DNA from: Golubevia sp. BC0850
Lineage: Eukaryota > Basidiomycota > Exobasidiomycetes > Golubeviales > Golubeviaceae
Length of the DNA: 64,000 bases
Reading direction: 5' to 3'
NCBI GenBank assembly: GCA_012976225.1
Contig: JAAVVG010000002.1
Span: 682,001-746,000, forward strand
Positions 23,292 to 35,667 of the stretch are shown in pieces. The notes beneath the pieces were generated by a model that saw only the letters and a list, made by a program, of their open reading frames with translations, was not told where the DNA came from and searched no databases. Every line of letters begins with the position of its first letter. Position 1 is the stretch's first letter. The translations under genes and the position numbers were made by a program.

Positions 23292-23579
23292 CTCTTTCAC
23301 CCTCCCTCCCTCTCTCACTCTCTTTCCATCCACTTTCGAATTGCACTCTATCCTGGTTCCATCCATCTCATTCAAAGTCTCCAATCAATGGCCGTGTCAC
23401 CATATCCCTCCCGTTTCTTTCGACTCGATTTCAGATTCCATCTCCTTGTGAACCACACTCGAGATGGTATGACTTCCAACTGAAGATTCGTTCTCTAGGA
23501 CTGGGAGATGCTGGGTGATTCAGAGACTTGGAACTGTCAGATTCATGGCCGGATAAGATTCGAAAGCTGGACATCCATC
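23292..23579 (+). repeat. 288-bp duplicated segment, copy A
   Basis: This segment matches the reverse complement of 38509-38796 over the same 288 nt; by eye I count two substitutions and no gaps. It includes part of an F-box/LRR-family coding region with one likely intron (GTATGA start). Sequence on both sides is diverged or unrelated. Confidence 0.92.
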
Positions 23580-23981
23580 CATCTTCACTCTTCTTCTGAT
23601 TACCGCTTTGTACATCAATGTCTCTTAATAGAGTTTATGCACTCTATGCTCAAGCAAGACTCGGCTCAAAAAGTTCAGTGGAAGATCTTGTAGTAGTAAA
23701 GGTGAGTTGTTCGTCTCCTTCTCGACCAAAGTCCCATCAGGACACTTAGGAACAGAAAAACATTCAGCAGGCTCTCGAAGAGTGACAAAGAGACCGACAA
23801 CGTCTTCTATCATCAGCTGTCCTCACTTTATGATCAAAATAGCCAACTGAATAAGTCAGAGAAGATGGAAATTCTAAGAAAATCCCACAAAGCCGGGATG
23901 TTGGTGATTTGTACAGATTCGGAGACTGATTCTCTCGCCAATCAGAACACCCTGAGCTCTAACAAAACACTTAATTGTTGA
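23292..23981 (+). pseudogene. F-box/LRR-family gene remnant
   Basis: Coding-like + strand region related to the F-box/LRR gene at 38.3-39.8 kb. The left part is the 288-bp duplicate, reading SMAVSPYPSRFFRLDFRFH and, after a likely intron, LELSDSWPDKIRKLDIH. Past the duplicate the match fades and the matching frame meets stops near 23636. A further exon-like stretch at about 23780-23981 stays open over 60 codons (SDKETDNVFYHQLSSLYDQN, KAGMLVICTDSETDSLANQ) after a good GTGAGT..CAG intron. No F-box start is visible upstream, so this looks like a truncated or degraded paralogue; a real small gene is possible. Confidence 0.5.
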
Positions 23982-24194
23982 GAGCAACTTCCATCAAAAC
24001 TTTGTATTTCCAACAGTGCTCGAAGGAGCGATTGTGAGTTCGCTTTCTAGAAGACCACGAAGATCATTCAGACTTTCCTTTGCACTCTTTCTCGCTCGTC
24101 GACACGTGTGAAGTCGCGCATCGGAAGGCTCGAAGAATGCGATTGAGGGTCTATTAGTACATGGAAATTGAGGTGATTCAAGATTATTCAACTT

Positions 24195-26862
24195 CTATTC
24201 AACCTGAATTCTAAGATTACCAACTCGACTTGGACGAGTCAACCTAGCTCTTGTCCTCCTCCGAAACATCTCCCTCGTAGCTCTATGAAGAGATAGAGTT
24301 CCTAGTGTAGGTGGATTCTTAGAAGGCTTGGGAAGCGTCGGTCCAATCCCGGCAACCTTAACTCCCATCCCTGGAGAAGATCCAACATCCTCATCTTCCA
24401 AAGCTGAAGCGATTTGATGAACACCGCCTCTTCCCCAAACTAAACATTCCCTTTCTCCTCTAGCAGCAGCTTCATCTACCAAAGCATACTTGACACTGCT
24501 CTCTCCACATTGATACATGACATCAAGAAGTGTATCCTCCATCAAAGATCTTAAACTCCTGGCACCAGTTCCTTTAGTAAATGCTTGAGAGGCTATGCTT
24601 CTTAATGCTTTCTTTGTGAACTTCAATTCTACTCCGGAAGCTTTAAGCAAGGCTTCATATTGTGAGAGTAGAGAGTTGGTCGGTTCTGTGAGGACTCTTA
24701 AGAGATCATCTTCGGTTAAAGAAGATAGAGAAGCTCGGACTGGAACTCTTCCGACGAATTCTGGGATTAAACCGAAGGTAACTAGGTCTTGAGGTTCACA
24801 TAAAGCTAAAAGTTCATCCTTGCTTCGAATGATCTTGGAAGTTCCGTCTTCTGAAGTCTCGTTAGCAATTCTGGTTCCAATGATCTTCTCTAGCCCGACG
24901 AAAGCCCCAGAAAGAACGAAGAGAATGGAAGAGGTGTCCAGCTCGAAAGTACCACCTGAGAAAAAAGACAAGAGACAAAGTAATACGGTCAGACACATCT
25001 GCACTTCGTTCGACGTCGCGCTTCCCCCTCCATCTGAAACACTTACTTTGAGCTCCAGTTCCACTCGCAGCCATTCCAGGAAGTCCTGTAGTGGTACTTT
25101 TCCTCAAATTCTGTTCCTCCATAGATTTCCACCAACCTCTCGTTCCTCCAGACCCGCTGCTACTTCCACTTGTAGCGGCGCTAGTAGCAGCTCCAGTCTT
25201 ATCCGGAACATGCAGAACGGTTCCCTCCAGAATAGAAAGTAGACCTTGTTGAACCCCTTCTCCACCAACATCCTTACTTGAAGAATCCCCAGGTCTCCTT
25301 GCGATCTTGTCAACTTCATCAAGACAAACGATTCCTCTTTGAGCCTTCTCTAGATCCCAACCTGAAGCGCTCAATAACCTTTCAGCCAGAATAGTTGGAT
25401 CATCTCCCACGTATCCACTTTGAGTGAAAGGAGTGACATCCAATAACACGAACGGAACTTGCAGAGCTGAGGCTATCGTCTTGAGGAGAAGCGTCTTTCC
25501 TGAACCTGAGGGGCCACTTAGAAGAATATTAGACTTGAGGAGAGGGACTCCAATCTCTTTGAGTGGCTCTTTCGGAGCTGTTGAGGAGGTTGGTTGTTCG
25601 GTGGGTGAAGGAGTTGAGGTTGGAATGAGAGATGGTTCCGACTCTGACTCGGGCGTCGATGATTTGATTGAATTCGAGCTCTTGTTCTCCGATAGTTTCA
25701 ATTCTACAGCTTCTAAAGCCCTTCTAGCTCGTTCTTCAGTAGCTCTCACAGCAGCTGCAGCTCTTGTACTGATGATACTGTTTGATCCAGATCTAAATTC
25801 TGGTGAATACTGAAGAGCTCGTTGAGGAAGTGAAGAGTTGGACTCGACAGTTGTTGAAGAAATTGTTGAAGTAGATTTCTGACGAGCTGTATTTCCTTGT
25901 CTATTAGGGTAAGACGAAAAGTAATCTAAAGAGAAGGTGTCCTCTGGCTTCTCTTCCTTCCTCCTTCTAACTCCTGCAGCTCGTCCAACATAATCTGACA
26001 GAACATCTGCATGAGCTCTAGCTGCTGCTTCTGAAAGTTCGTCCACTTCATCGGATTGGAGAGCTGATGATGAGACTTTAGGAGGATCTTGATCATTAAG
26101 AAGCCATTCCCTTTCTCTTCTACCAAAGGCTAGACTTCTTGCTTCGTCCACCTCTTGCTCAGGCTGCATCCTCCCTAGCTGAGACTCTTTGATACTATTG
26201 CTGGTCTTAGAGATAGCTTGTTGCGACTTGCTCTTAGAAATTCTATCCACCTGAGCAGCTTTACCCTCCTTCTTCTTCTTCTCCACAACCTGAGCCTCCC
26301 GCTGAAGTTCTTCCCTTATTTCTTTCTCATACTTTCTAGTTATCTCGTCTTGTACCTCCTTCAATTCAAGGTCTTTTCTCCTCTGAATCTCCTGTTCCCT
26401 CTCTGAATTGGACCTTAATCTGACATAGTGATTGTAGACTGCAACAGCTAAGACCTTTTTCGCTCGATCTTGACCTATTACGAATCGATCCAGATGAGAT
26501 TTGAGTAGCCTAGGATTGGTGAGAGTCGTGGAAATAGAGGAGGAAGAGTTGGAGCTGTTGCTGGGAGAATGAAGATTAGATGCACCACCATGGCTTGCAC
26601 CTCCGTTGCCTCCACCTAACCTGTCGCTGACTTTAAGTTGAGCTGATGAAGATGTTACTTTTGATGAAGATGATAAGGAAAGATGAGCAGAAGAGGATAG
26701 AGATCGGGATGAAGATGAAGAAGGTGGAGATAAGAAGATCGGGCTGATGTGACTGATTGAAGTTGAAGCTGAAGCTGAACAAGTTGGCTGAATTGAATCT
26801 AGATAAACTCTTTTGAATAATCTGGATTGTCTGATTTCAGCTTTACCAGATCGAAGCAGCAT
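24195..26862 (-). CDS. MCX1: Mitochondrial ClpX-type AAA+ unfoldase (Mcx1)
   Basis: ATP-driven unfoldase of the mitochondrial matrix. Exons 26862-25047 and 24955-24195 join in phase (A|GT) for 858 residues. The ATG at 26862 starts a basic, Ser-rich presequence; the frame is open further up but without ATG. Seen: [20 protein letters not shown], a charged insert of about 250 residues, Walker [13 protein letters not shown], the pore-region [10 protein letters not shown], Walker [11 protein letters not shown], then [15 protein letters not shown], the sensor region [31 protein letters not shown], and sensor 2 [16 protein letters not shown]. There is no N-terminal zinc finger. The LGFG-type ClpP-binding loop expected after GLEKII is not visible, as in yeast Mcx1. 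Divergent from the Cti6-like gene across 96 bp. Confidence 0.93.
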
Positions 26863-26958
26863 TGCATTTCCTGCCTTTGAGTGGGTGGGAAGCAAATTGG
26901 AACGATCTCTCTCTCTGCTCTATCCAACCTCAGCCCGACACCATCTAATCCTTCCATC

Positions 26959-29900
26959 ATGGCAGACGAGTCGGCAATGGAACAAGCATCAGCAATAGTT
27001 GACCAAGAGCCAACAACGGCAACGACGGTAACAGAGGCAGAAGCAGCTCCAGTCCTACCATCAGCAGCTGATTCTGATTCTACTCAACCTCAAGATGAAC
27101 CTCAAGCTGAAGCTGAAGCATCTCAATCAGATCCACCACCTCAAGAATCAGTTCCTACTACAGAGAACAGTTCAATCCAAGAAGATTCGGCTGTTCAAGA
27201 AGCAGATAGCACTCCTGTACCTCAAGATCCATCCACCCAAACTGAGACTACTCCAACTTCTTCAGCCAACAGACGACAACGTTCTTCTTCCTCTTCTGGC
27301 CCAAGGAGAAGAAGTGGAAGAGCTACTAGAGGAAAGGTAGACGAAGTAGAAATAGACGAGAGCGAGGATGAGAATCAGACGCAGACTGCTGAGCCAGAAC
27401 CTCAAGCGGAAGCAGCTCAACCTCAAGCAACTGACTTCGATCCAATCATCGAAGAAGACGTCAAGCCCACCCAATCTGATGATGTAGAAATGCAAGATGT
27501 AGAGCAAGAGACTGCAGAACTTCCATCCACAGCAAAGGCAGAAGAAGACTCTACTCTTCAAGATCCTCCAGTGCAAGAAGAGGAGCAGCAACAACCTCAC
27601 GTATCCTTCGAAGCAGAGCCCGAATTGGAACAGACTCAAGAGATGAATCCTCAAGAGCAAGATGGAGAAGAGGGATTTGAAGGAGAAGGAGAGGGAGAGG
27701 GAGAGGGAGAGGGTGAAGGCGAAGAGGGGGATGAGGATGAGGAAGAAGGTGGGGATGGAACCGAAGAAGGAGTCACTCGATGTGTATGCGGAAGTATGGG
27801 TGAGTCCAATTTTGGAATGTATTATTCGATAGGGTGCCAAAAAGGTGAAAAGCAGAATGAATGGGAGTAGCTGAAGCCTTTCTCTCCAATCTCTTTCAGA
27901 CGAGAACGTTGGTCTGATGATCCAGTGCGAGACCTGCAAATGCTGGCAACATTGTGTTTGCATGGGCTTTCACGACGAAGAAGATTGCCCAGACGTCTAT
28001 TACTGCGAACAATGTCATCCAGAGCTACATCTCTCTCTTTTGAGATCTTTGGGACTACTTCCACCAGCCTCTCCTCCTTCCGCTATCTCCGCCACCTCGG
28101 TCTCTTCTTCTGGTAGAGCTAGAAGAACTGTAGCTGGAGCTGCAGCAGAGAAAGCCAAGAAGGAGAGAGAGCTCAAAGCTGCTAGAGAAGCTGTCAAGCA
28201 ACTAGCTTTAGCCAATGCGCAAAGGCAGAAGAGAGGGATGCAACCTGTTATGGGTGGAGATTACACTTCTGCTCAAGCTACTTCTCAGAACAAAGCTCAT
28301 AGTCAATCTGGAAGTGGAGATGGAAATGAAGCAGAAGAAGGAGATGATCAAGATGAAGGAGACGACGAGAAGAGAAGTAGAAGACATGATAGGAATAGCT
28401 CTGCTGGTGCTTTGTTGAAGAGTCCTAAGAGACGAAGTACTATGAATTCTAGAGATTCCGCCTATGGATGGGAACCAATTCCAGAAGGCCTTTTGAACGA
28501 AGATGAGAAAGGAAGGTGGATGGAAGACGAGGAACAAGGAGGAGCTGCTACTGGCGGTAGAGCTGGAAAGAAGAGAAAGAGAGAGAAGGGGGGGAAAGGT
28601 ACCAAGTGAGTCTCAACCAAGATGTGTAGAAAGGGAGACAGGGTTTTTGATTGGTTTGGCCTGGTTTACTGACATCTTCGATCTTCGTCTACCCTCCCTC
28701 TCTCAGCACTCCACCCAAACGATACACTCCAGAAGACTCAGTCGAAGGTCCAGCTGAACATGCCAAACGTCGTCGAATGTCAGCCTCAAATCCAAATGCT
28801 GGATTACCCAACGAGAATGAGCGAGGAACGGCATCTCGTAGAGGTGGTGCAGAAACAGCCAAAGGAGGCAGGACGAGCCAACCTCCAGTCGCAGCTCTCA
28901 AAGGAAAGAAAGGACGAGCTTCTGCTACTATTACCAACGACGATGGACCTATGAGCAAGTCTAGTCACTCCTCTAAGGCCAAGCATCCCAATCAGTACAC
29001 CTACAGGAACAAGGACAAGGATAGAATCGCCACCCTCTCAGCCGGCTCGTCCATGGACCCTTCAGGAGTAGCTGGAATGTCCTCAGATCATAATTCAGGT
29101 CAGACAGGATTTCCAACGCCAAGCCCATCCAAAGCTGCAAGAGGTAGAGCTGCTGGAGCGAGAGATTCGGCTTCGAGGACTGGAACTCCAACGCCAGCAG
29201 ATTCGAAATTCGCTGCTTCTCATCCTGGAGCGGCCTGGGGAATGCCAGAACATCTTTCTCATCTTTCAGAACTTCTTTCAGGAGCTGTTCCGGAGAATCT
29301 CACCCTCAACTTTCCATCTACGAAAGGTCTGCCTCGAACTCTGGTTGCAAGCGCTGCAGCGAGTTCTGCGGCCAAGGAGAGGGAGAGAGAAAAGCTGGCT
29401 AAAGAAGTAGTAATTCTGGAGAATGGAGAAACTGTTTGGAAAAGAAGATTTAGAGATAGAGCTTCTCCTCAACCCTTCCAGATGATTGCTGCTGTCGAAA
29501 CTAGCACCAAGATCAGGTTCCCTCCAAAGAGGATGACTCTTGGTGAAATGAGAAAGAGAGTCAGGAATATTGGAGAATACGTTACCAGAACTCAAGTGGA
29601 AGCTGTGGAAAGAGGTAGAAGAAGAGCTAGGCTTGGAATAAACATGACAACTCCTAAGGACGGAGGGTTAAAGGATGTCGTCAGGAAGGAAGGAGAGAAG
29701 ACCGGAAAGAAGAAGAAGAAAGGAGGAAAAGGAAAGAAAGGCAAAGGAAAGCAAGTGGAGGAAGAGAAGCCGGAGTCAAATGAAGAGCAAGTTCAAGAGG
29801 CTTCCAAGACTGACGATGTCGAGATGAAGGAGGTCTCTAATCCTGAAGGTCAAGCCGGAACCTCTGCTCAAGAGACTCGTTCCGAAGGCAAGGGAGTTAC

Positions 29901-30321
29901 CGAACCTATCGAAAGTGCAGAAATGAAAGCTGCTGAAACATCAATCGGGAATGGAGAAGAGAACGCAACAACCTCAACAGAAGCTCCCAACGTCGTTTCA
30001 ACCGAAACCGAGAAGGCTACCGAGGACGATAATGAAGATGAAGATGGAGGAGATGATGATGAGGAAGGAGACGATCAAGAGGGGGAAGAAATGGGAAAAG
30101 AAGTCGAGCAAGAAGATCCGACCGTTCTCACAATGAGACTAGTCGAAGAATTGACCAAAGAGCTGATCTCTTTCCAGCAAAGATTTGGTGCCAACGCAAT
30201 GATACCTACCCAATCAGTCTCTGTTCCAGTCGTCGCTGCCGAAACTCAAGCTCCAATTCAGTCGGGAACCGAAAGCGCTCTAGCTGCAGAACAGCAAATC
30301 GTCGACGCCGCTGGAGCTTAA
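26959..30321 (+). CDS. CTI6: Cti6-like PHD-finger protein (Rpd3L-type corepressor subunit)
   Basis: Probable subunit of an Rpd3L-type histone deacetylase complex. Exons 26959-27799, 27900-28605 and 28707-30321 join in phase for 1053 residues. The acidic N-terminus (Glu/Gln/Asp repeats) leads to a PHD finger at about 276-330: VTRCVCGSMDENVGLM, IQCETCKCWQHCVCMGFH, YYCEQCHPELH. The region about 730-850 carries LTLNFPSTKGLPRTL and FPPKRMTLGEMRKRVRNIGE followed by YVTRTQ, as at the C-terminus of Cti6 proteins, then a lysine-rich and acidic tail. The first intron falls inside the PHD finger. The Cti6 assignment is by finger sequence plus the RRMTL-type motif; paralogous PHD proteins are an alternative. 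Confidence 0.82.
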
Positions 30322-30883
30322 AGATTTGATTGCATTTTCCCATCTTCTCCTTCTCGTTCAATCTAATACTGTCCTCGACATTCTTCACTCCTATCTTCCG
30401 TTGCTCTCAATGCCTTGCATCAATTCTATTCACTTCGATCCCTGTTCCTACTTCGTTATTGCTTTCACAATCACCGCCAGACCACCAATGAAACAATCTC
30501 TTGTAACTTACACTGTTCTCGAAACGAAACATCAACTATTTGACATCCCTTTTGCGTCGCTGTTGATTTCTGTTGAGAATGAAACATGCATTCAGACTTG
30601 GCTCCTGATGAAAGCATGAAAACAGAGTGAATCGAAGTTTATATCAAAGTAGACAGTAGAGAAGTCAACAAGTCGGAACGAGAGCGAGTACAGATATGAA
30701 AAGGTACATTACAAAGAAAGATCAAAGATGAGGTAGGTAGCGAGAGAAAATCCAGAGTGTAAAGAGCAGGGCCAAACTAAGGAAGAGGCCCAGAGCGAAG
30801 AAGAGAATGTCCATGTGTTCAAAAAGAGGTGGAGGAGGCAAAGAGGAAGTAGAAACCAGAAAAGATAAAAATGCTACCAAGAC
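30322..30883. other. Convergent intergenic region
   Basis: The 562 bp between the Cti6-like (+) and GH17 (-) stop codons show no supported gene. The small open frames carry no family motif. The region should contain both 3' UTRs. Confidence 0.5.
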
Positions 30884-33519
30884 CTAAGGATGAGTGCAGT
30901 CAGGGATGACAAGGCCCGGCTTCAGCTTCTTGGAAGAATCGAAAAGACCCCAGTGGGGCTCAACACCTCCAAAGATCACCTTCCAAGGCTCATCAGAGTA
31001 CTCGAACATGAAGTAGCCATTCGTTTCACTGGTAGCGTTGTTGTTCGCTTGACACTGGATCGGAGGTGAGAGGAGAACCAGAGAGTTGAGCGTCGACACT
31101 TATTCAATCTGCCCTCTCCATCTCGAAGTTGCTTTGACAAGTCTCTGTAGCCCCTTCGGTTGAGATCAAAGTCTCTCGAGAAGATTTTCCTTAGCTAGGA
31201 AATGAGGACGGAGAGGACTCACCACAAAAGTGTCAAGGAAGACGTTAAGTTCGTCCACGCCTGCCACCGCTCCCCCCGAAGTTTCTTCAGCAGGTGTCTC
31301 AGCTCCAGTTGGCCTTTGAGAAGGAAACAAAGCAACGTAAGGGTCAAAAAAGAGTCAGCAAAATCTACGAGTGCCAGCTTGAAGATTAATGGACGGAAGG
31401 GCTGATCCTGCAAACTCATCTAATTGGAGATCTATTGATTTCAGAAGACGCTTCAGATCATTCTTTCCGCTATCTCAACTCCTTACTCACCATCCAACCT
31501 CGGCCATGTAGACGGCGGGGTTGTTCGGTGCTAGCAAAGCGGTTGAGGGGGCGTTCTTGTTGAAATACTCCCACGTCCATCCTGCAGCGTCTTCAACAAG
31601 TGTCTCGGCGAACCAGGCATGGACATTGCTCATCTGTGGGACAAGTCAAAGGGAAGGAAGATGGAGAGTGACGGAAGGATAGAAGGTGAGGAAGGGGAGG
31701 AGGTCAGATTTCATCATCTGAGCCCGCACTTGATAGTCAGACTCACCACATAGTCAGATCCAGTTGCTATAGGTATTGAGGGGAGAATTGAGAGAGAAGT
31801 AGGGATGGAAAGAGAGGAAGGAGTGTCGGATATCAGTCATCGTGTTGCCAACGCTCCTCCTCTGCCTCGCTGCCTCTCCACCTCCCGATTTCTGTTCGTT
31901 TTTGTATTTCTGATTCTTTCATCACAGAGCTCTGTGAGATAGGAACCTGAAATTTTCAGTTGTGTCCACTTCCATTCACTCACCGAGAGGAGTAGTGATC
32001 ATGGACCCAGCATCTGCAGTTCCAACAGGCAGGACCTTGCCCAGACCTAATCCAGCCAAAGTAGTTCTCATCTCCGCTTGAAGAGAAACCAAAGTAGAGA
32101 CTGCACCTCCATTCAGAAGGTACTCGTTTCCGACTGTAACTCCTCCAACATGATCAGCACCGTGTTTCTTCAAAGCGTCGACGACGGCAGCTACTTGTCT
32201 ATCGTAGGTGGTTTGATTTCCATCGACCCAAACGGCTAACCAAACCGTCATGTCTACTTTCGTTTCTTCGATAGCAGTCAAGACCATGTTGTTGACATCA
32301 CAATCAGAGCCGTAAAGTCTGAGTCTAGTAGTCAGCTGCGATAGAATTTGAATATCCTCGGTAACGTTTTGTTGAGTGTCTCCACAGCCGGGGTATTGAG
32401 TATTGATGGGAGTATAGCACATCCCATCTGAGGAGTAAGAGAACGTCGAGAAAGAAGGAGAGTTAGCGAGAGGAGACAATTTTTTTCCCTATAGTCGACC
32501 GATTCTCAGTTTCCCCTCTGCGACCTTTCGCAAATCCCTCGATTCCTTCTACCCTCACCCTCCCGAATCGAAACTCACAGAAACTTTGGTGAAGAGCAGG
32601 ATCCTTGACGAAGTTTGAGGGGTCTGAAGGATCACTCTTGACTACTCCCGTGCTTTCCTTCCCACTTGAACTTGATCCACCTCCACGGGTTGCAACTACT
32701 ACTCCAGCAATAACTCCAGCTAAGATGATGATTCCCATCAAACCTCCAACCCACCACCACATTCTCGACTTGGAAGGTTTTGAAAAATTCATCATTCCAG
32801 CTCCACCAGCACCTGCTGCGAGCTCTTTTCTTGCAACATAGCGATCTCTAGCTGCATTGTAGGATCCACCACTTGCACTTGCTGGGACTCCCCACGCATC
32901 GTCCAAGGAAGGTCTACCGAAGTCATCATTTTGATTTACACGTCCATAGGGACTTTGATAACCACTTCCAGCTCCGTAATCGTAACCTTGTTGATCTCTT
33001 GCTCCAGTCATTGAAGATCTGTGAGTTGTATCGAAAGAAGTACGGAAGGGATCTTGAGATTGAAAGGAAGGATAAGGTGAAGTAGAGTGGATATCTGATA
33101 ATCGATGAGGAGCAGGTAGGCCTGGAGAGAAGTTGGAAAGAGGGGGAGGATTCAAGACAGCTCGAAATCAGTCCTTTTATATCTGTTTTTCGAAACTACT
33201 GACATCCGAAGATTGGATTGAGCGTTTTGAGGGAGTGCCAATCGCCAAGAAGGACAAGGAGAGCAGCACAGCAGCTTCACACTGGTAACTTCATTTATTT
33301 CCCTCTTCCTTTCGGACCTCTCCCTGTCTGAAGATCTTCCTTTCTTTTCGTTCGCATCCATCTTTCACACATCTTCTACACTACTCTACTCTTCTCTACT
33401 GTTACTCAACTCTACTTACCCTCTGGACCATCGTAATAATCTTGAATGTCAGGATCCACGACCAGACCCTGACTTTCAGTAGGTACTGGCCTGTCTTCCA
33501 GAGAATACTTTTCCGTCAT
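30884..33519 (-). CDS. Membrane-anchored GH17 endo-1,3-beta-glucanase
   Basis: Cell-wall glucanase or glucan-remodelling enzyme of family GH17, of the type II membrane form. Exons 33519-33420, 33160-32579, 32427-31984, 31766-31747, 31633-31491, 31313-31223 and 31054-30884 join in phase for 516 residues. An N-terminal cytosolic region of about 165 residues (opening MTEKYSLEDRPVPTES) precedes a transmembrane helix (WWWVGGLMGIIILAGVIAG). The catalytic domain follows: YGMCYTPINTQYPGCGDTQ, QLTTRLRLYGSDC, VTVGNEYLLN with the acid/base Glu, and MAEVGWPTGAE with the nucleophile Glu. The end is EPHWGLFDSSKKLKPGLVIP. Exon 4 is only 20 nt. The first intron (259 nt) has a weak acceptor; that join is the least sure. 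Confidence 0.9.
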
Positions 33520-33769
33520 TGCAGATTTTGTTTTGAGGTTTTCGTTCAAGTTCGTAGCGTTCGTTAAAGGGATGGGGAGGAGGAGAGGAAATGGATGTGT
33601 TGTTCTAGGCGTCGGAGATTTTTCAAAGATGTAGCGCGTCAGTACTAAGATAGGGGCTTCGAAACTTGTGCGTTGGGAGTGGCAATGTTTCTCTCCTACA
33701 ATGAGTTCATTTCACTTTTCAAAGAATTGATCAAACTGTTGATGTGTAGCTTGAAAACATAGGATTCGA

Positions 33770-33780
33770 GGGGGGGGGGG
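33770..33780 (+). repeat. Poly-G tract (G11)
   Basis: Eleven consecutive G residues just past the Isc1 stop codon (33789). Such homopolymers are prone to length change and sequencing error; no function is inferred. Confidence 0.8.
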
Positions 33781-33788
33781 TTGAATGC

Positions 33789-35556
33789 TTAAAACAACGA
33801 ACCTTCATTCACCCTCGATCTTCCCACTTCCTCATCTCCCGGTTCGTTCAATGATTCCATTTCAAGTTCCACTGATTCCGCGATAGTTCTAAGAGCTCCT
33901 GGAGAACCAAAAAACGAGAGAAGGAAGGAGTAAGAGTTGATCATCATTCACCAATTCCAAGATGTACTCACTTCTTTCCCACTCCGATCCAAGAACAGCA
34001 CTATAAAACATTGTAGTCCCACCCCAACCAGCAACAACAGCGAATAAAGTATACACTCCACCCCAAACTCCACCGTTCCCAATCACAGAGAAAGCTATCA
34101 ATCCCAGAGCCACAGTCAAGCAAATGGCGAATAAGCTGAGATACTTTCTCTGCTTCGTTCTAGAAGCCATGAGACCAGCATTTAGCACATTCAAAGTAGT
34201 TGAAAGCGTGTCTTCTAAACTAGGAGAACCTTCCATTTGAGCCAAAACTTGAGTTTCAGAAGTTAAAATCGAAGGTGAAGATCTTTGAATTTGAAAAGTA
34301 GTTTCTAAACCGAAGTGATCCGAATAAGAAGTTCCTAGACCTGGAATTTTCTCTATGAAACATACTTCGGACTTATGAGGTATGAGTTGATAGCTTTCTG
34401 TCTCTTCTTCTTCTTTAGAAGTAGGTTCAGGACTTCTCCAAAAGATATAATCCAACCTTTTCCCAGCACCCCTTTTTGCATTCTCATCTAGAGGTTTTCC
34501 AGAAGTCCAAGTGTTAAGTGGTGAGTCACAAGTAATACCTAATTCTTTGATAGATCTTCTTGCTTCTAGAGAATTGGAATTTGAATCTGAAACCATTGAA
34601 ATCGAAGTTGGAGGTAAGGAAACCGATTCCCAGGATAGTTGTGGGTTCAAGGAGAGGAAAGAATCTGAAAGACCTCCTAGAGATCGAAGTAGTGAAATTG
34701 CTATTGACGGGGGTGTAGAATTAAAGTCGCCGACCTGTAAGAGTCGAGATGATATCATCAGCAATGAAAGAGTCGAAGATTGAGAAGACTTGATTCGACT
34801 CACACAAATGACATGATGACCTCGCCTCGCACCTTCCTTTACCATCCGTGAGAGCTCATAAGCTTGAGATACACGATGAGCTTGACCTGAAGTCGGTCCA
34901 CCTTCGCCACCAGCAGCTACCGTCTGAGAGAGGGGCGATATCGTCAGTGGGTGGGAGCTGATACGCCTCCTGTGAACCATCTCCGCACCAAGCAATGTTG
35001 AAATACTTTTAAACACTTTATCTCGTGCTAACTCGAAAGAAAGGTAGGCTCCATCAGAGCACATGCAACGGATAACTACTTGCCTTCAATCCAGGCCATC
35101 ACCAGCTCTTCTTTCCCTCCTCTTTTGCTAGCTAACACTCACATGTGTGACCCAAACATCTACCTTTCCCAATTTCTCAACCTTGACGGTGACTCTGCCA
35201 GCTGCCTTGCCAACGAACCAATCGCCTTTAGCTACGTCTACAGCATCTCCATTCAGGCTGTAAGGACAAGTGAAAGTTTCAAGGATTGGATACCTTGAAA
35301 GTATACATAAACCAGAACCAAAAGCACCTGAATAAAAGTACTTTGAATAAGGGAACTTATAAGAACATTTCTCCTTTAACAATTGCCAATCTTTTGATTC
35401 ATAGAACAATTCTTGTAGAGCTATCAATTGATAATCTGAAGCAGCTAATCTTTCTGCAATCGCTTCAATTCTTGAAGCTCTGAGTTTTGAGATCTTGACT
35501 AATCCCCAAACATTTAGAGTTAAAATCTTCAAGGTTGGCGTTGAGGTGGAAGTCAT
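33789..35556 (-). CDS. ISC1: Inositol phosphosphingolipid phospholipase C (neutral sphingomyelinase family)
   Basis: Hydrolyses inositol phosphosphingolipids to ceramide at ER or mitochondrial membranes. Exons 35556-35143, 34923-34804, 34734-33972 and 33898-33789 join in phase for 468 residues. DNase I-like metal-dependent fold: ILTLNVWGL (Asn), LIALQELFYESKDW (Glu), GSGLCILSRYPI, VDVWVTH interrupted by intron 1, GQAHRVSQAYEL, CVGDFNSTPPS (Asp and Asn) across intron 2, and SYSDHFGLET with the catalytic Asp-His. Two transmembrane helices near the C-terminus (SLFAICLTVALGLIAFSVIG and VYTLFAVVAGWGGTTMFYSA) match the Isc1 layout. Intron 1 (219 nt) is rather long. Head-to-head with TIM13 over 111 bp. 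Confidence 0.93.
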
Positions 35557-35667
35557 GGTTGTGGTTGAGACGTTGAGTGTGGAGCTTCAGTTCAAGTACT
35601 TCTTTCTCTCCCACCCATCACCTCTTTATCCCTTCTCCCCCCTTCACCTTTAACAAGCGAATCAAGA

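Noticed and set aside
23091-23384. Minus-strand frames near the duplicated block
   Set aside because: They are antisense to the F-box remnant and its T/C-rich leader. The same pattern recurs opposite copy B, as expected for shadows.
27262-27963. Long minus-strand open frame opposite the Cti6-like gene
   Set aside because: It is antisense to the acidic GAA/GAG repeats, giving artificial Leu/Phe/Ser runs. It has no start context or family match, and the + strand encodes the PHD finger across the same span.
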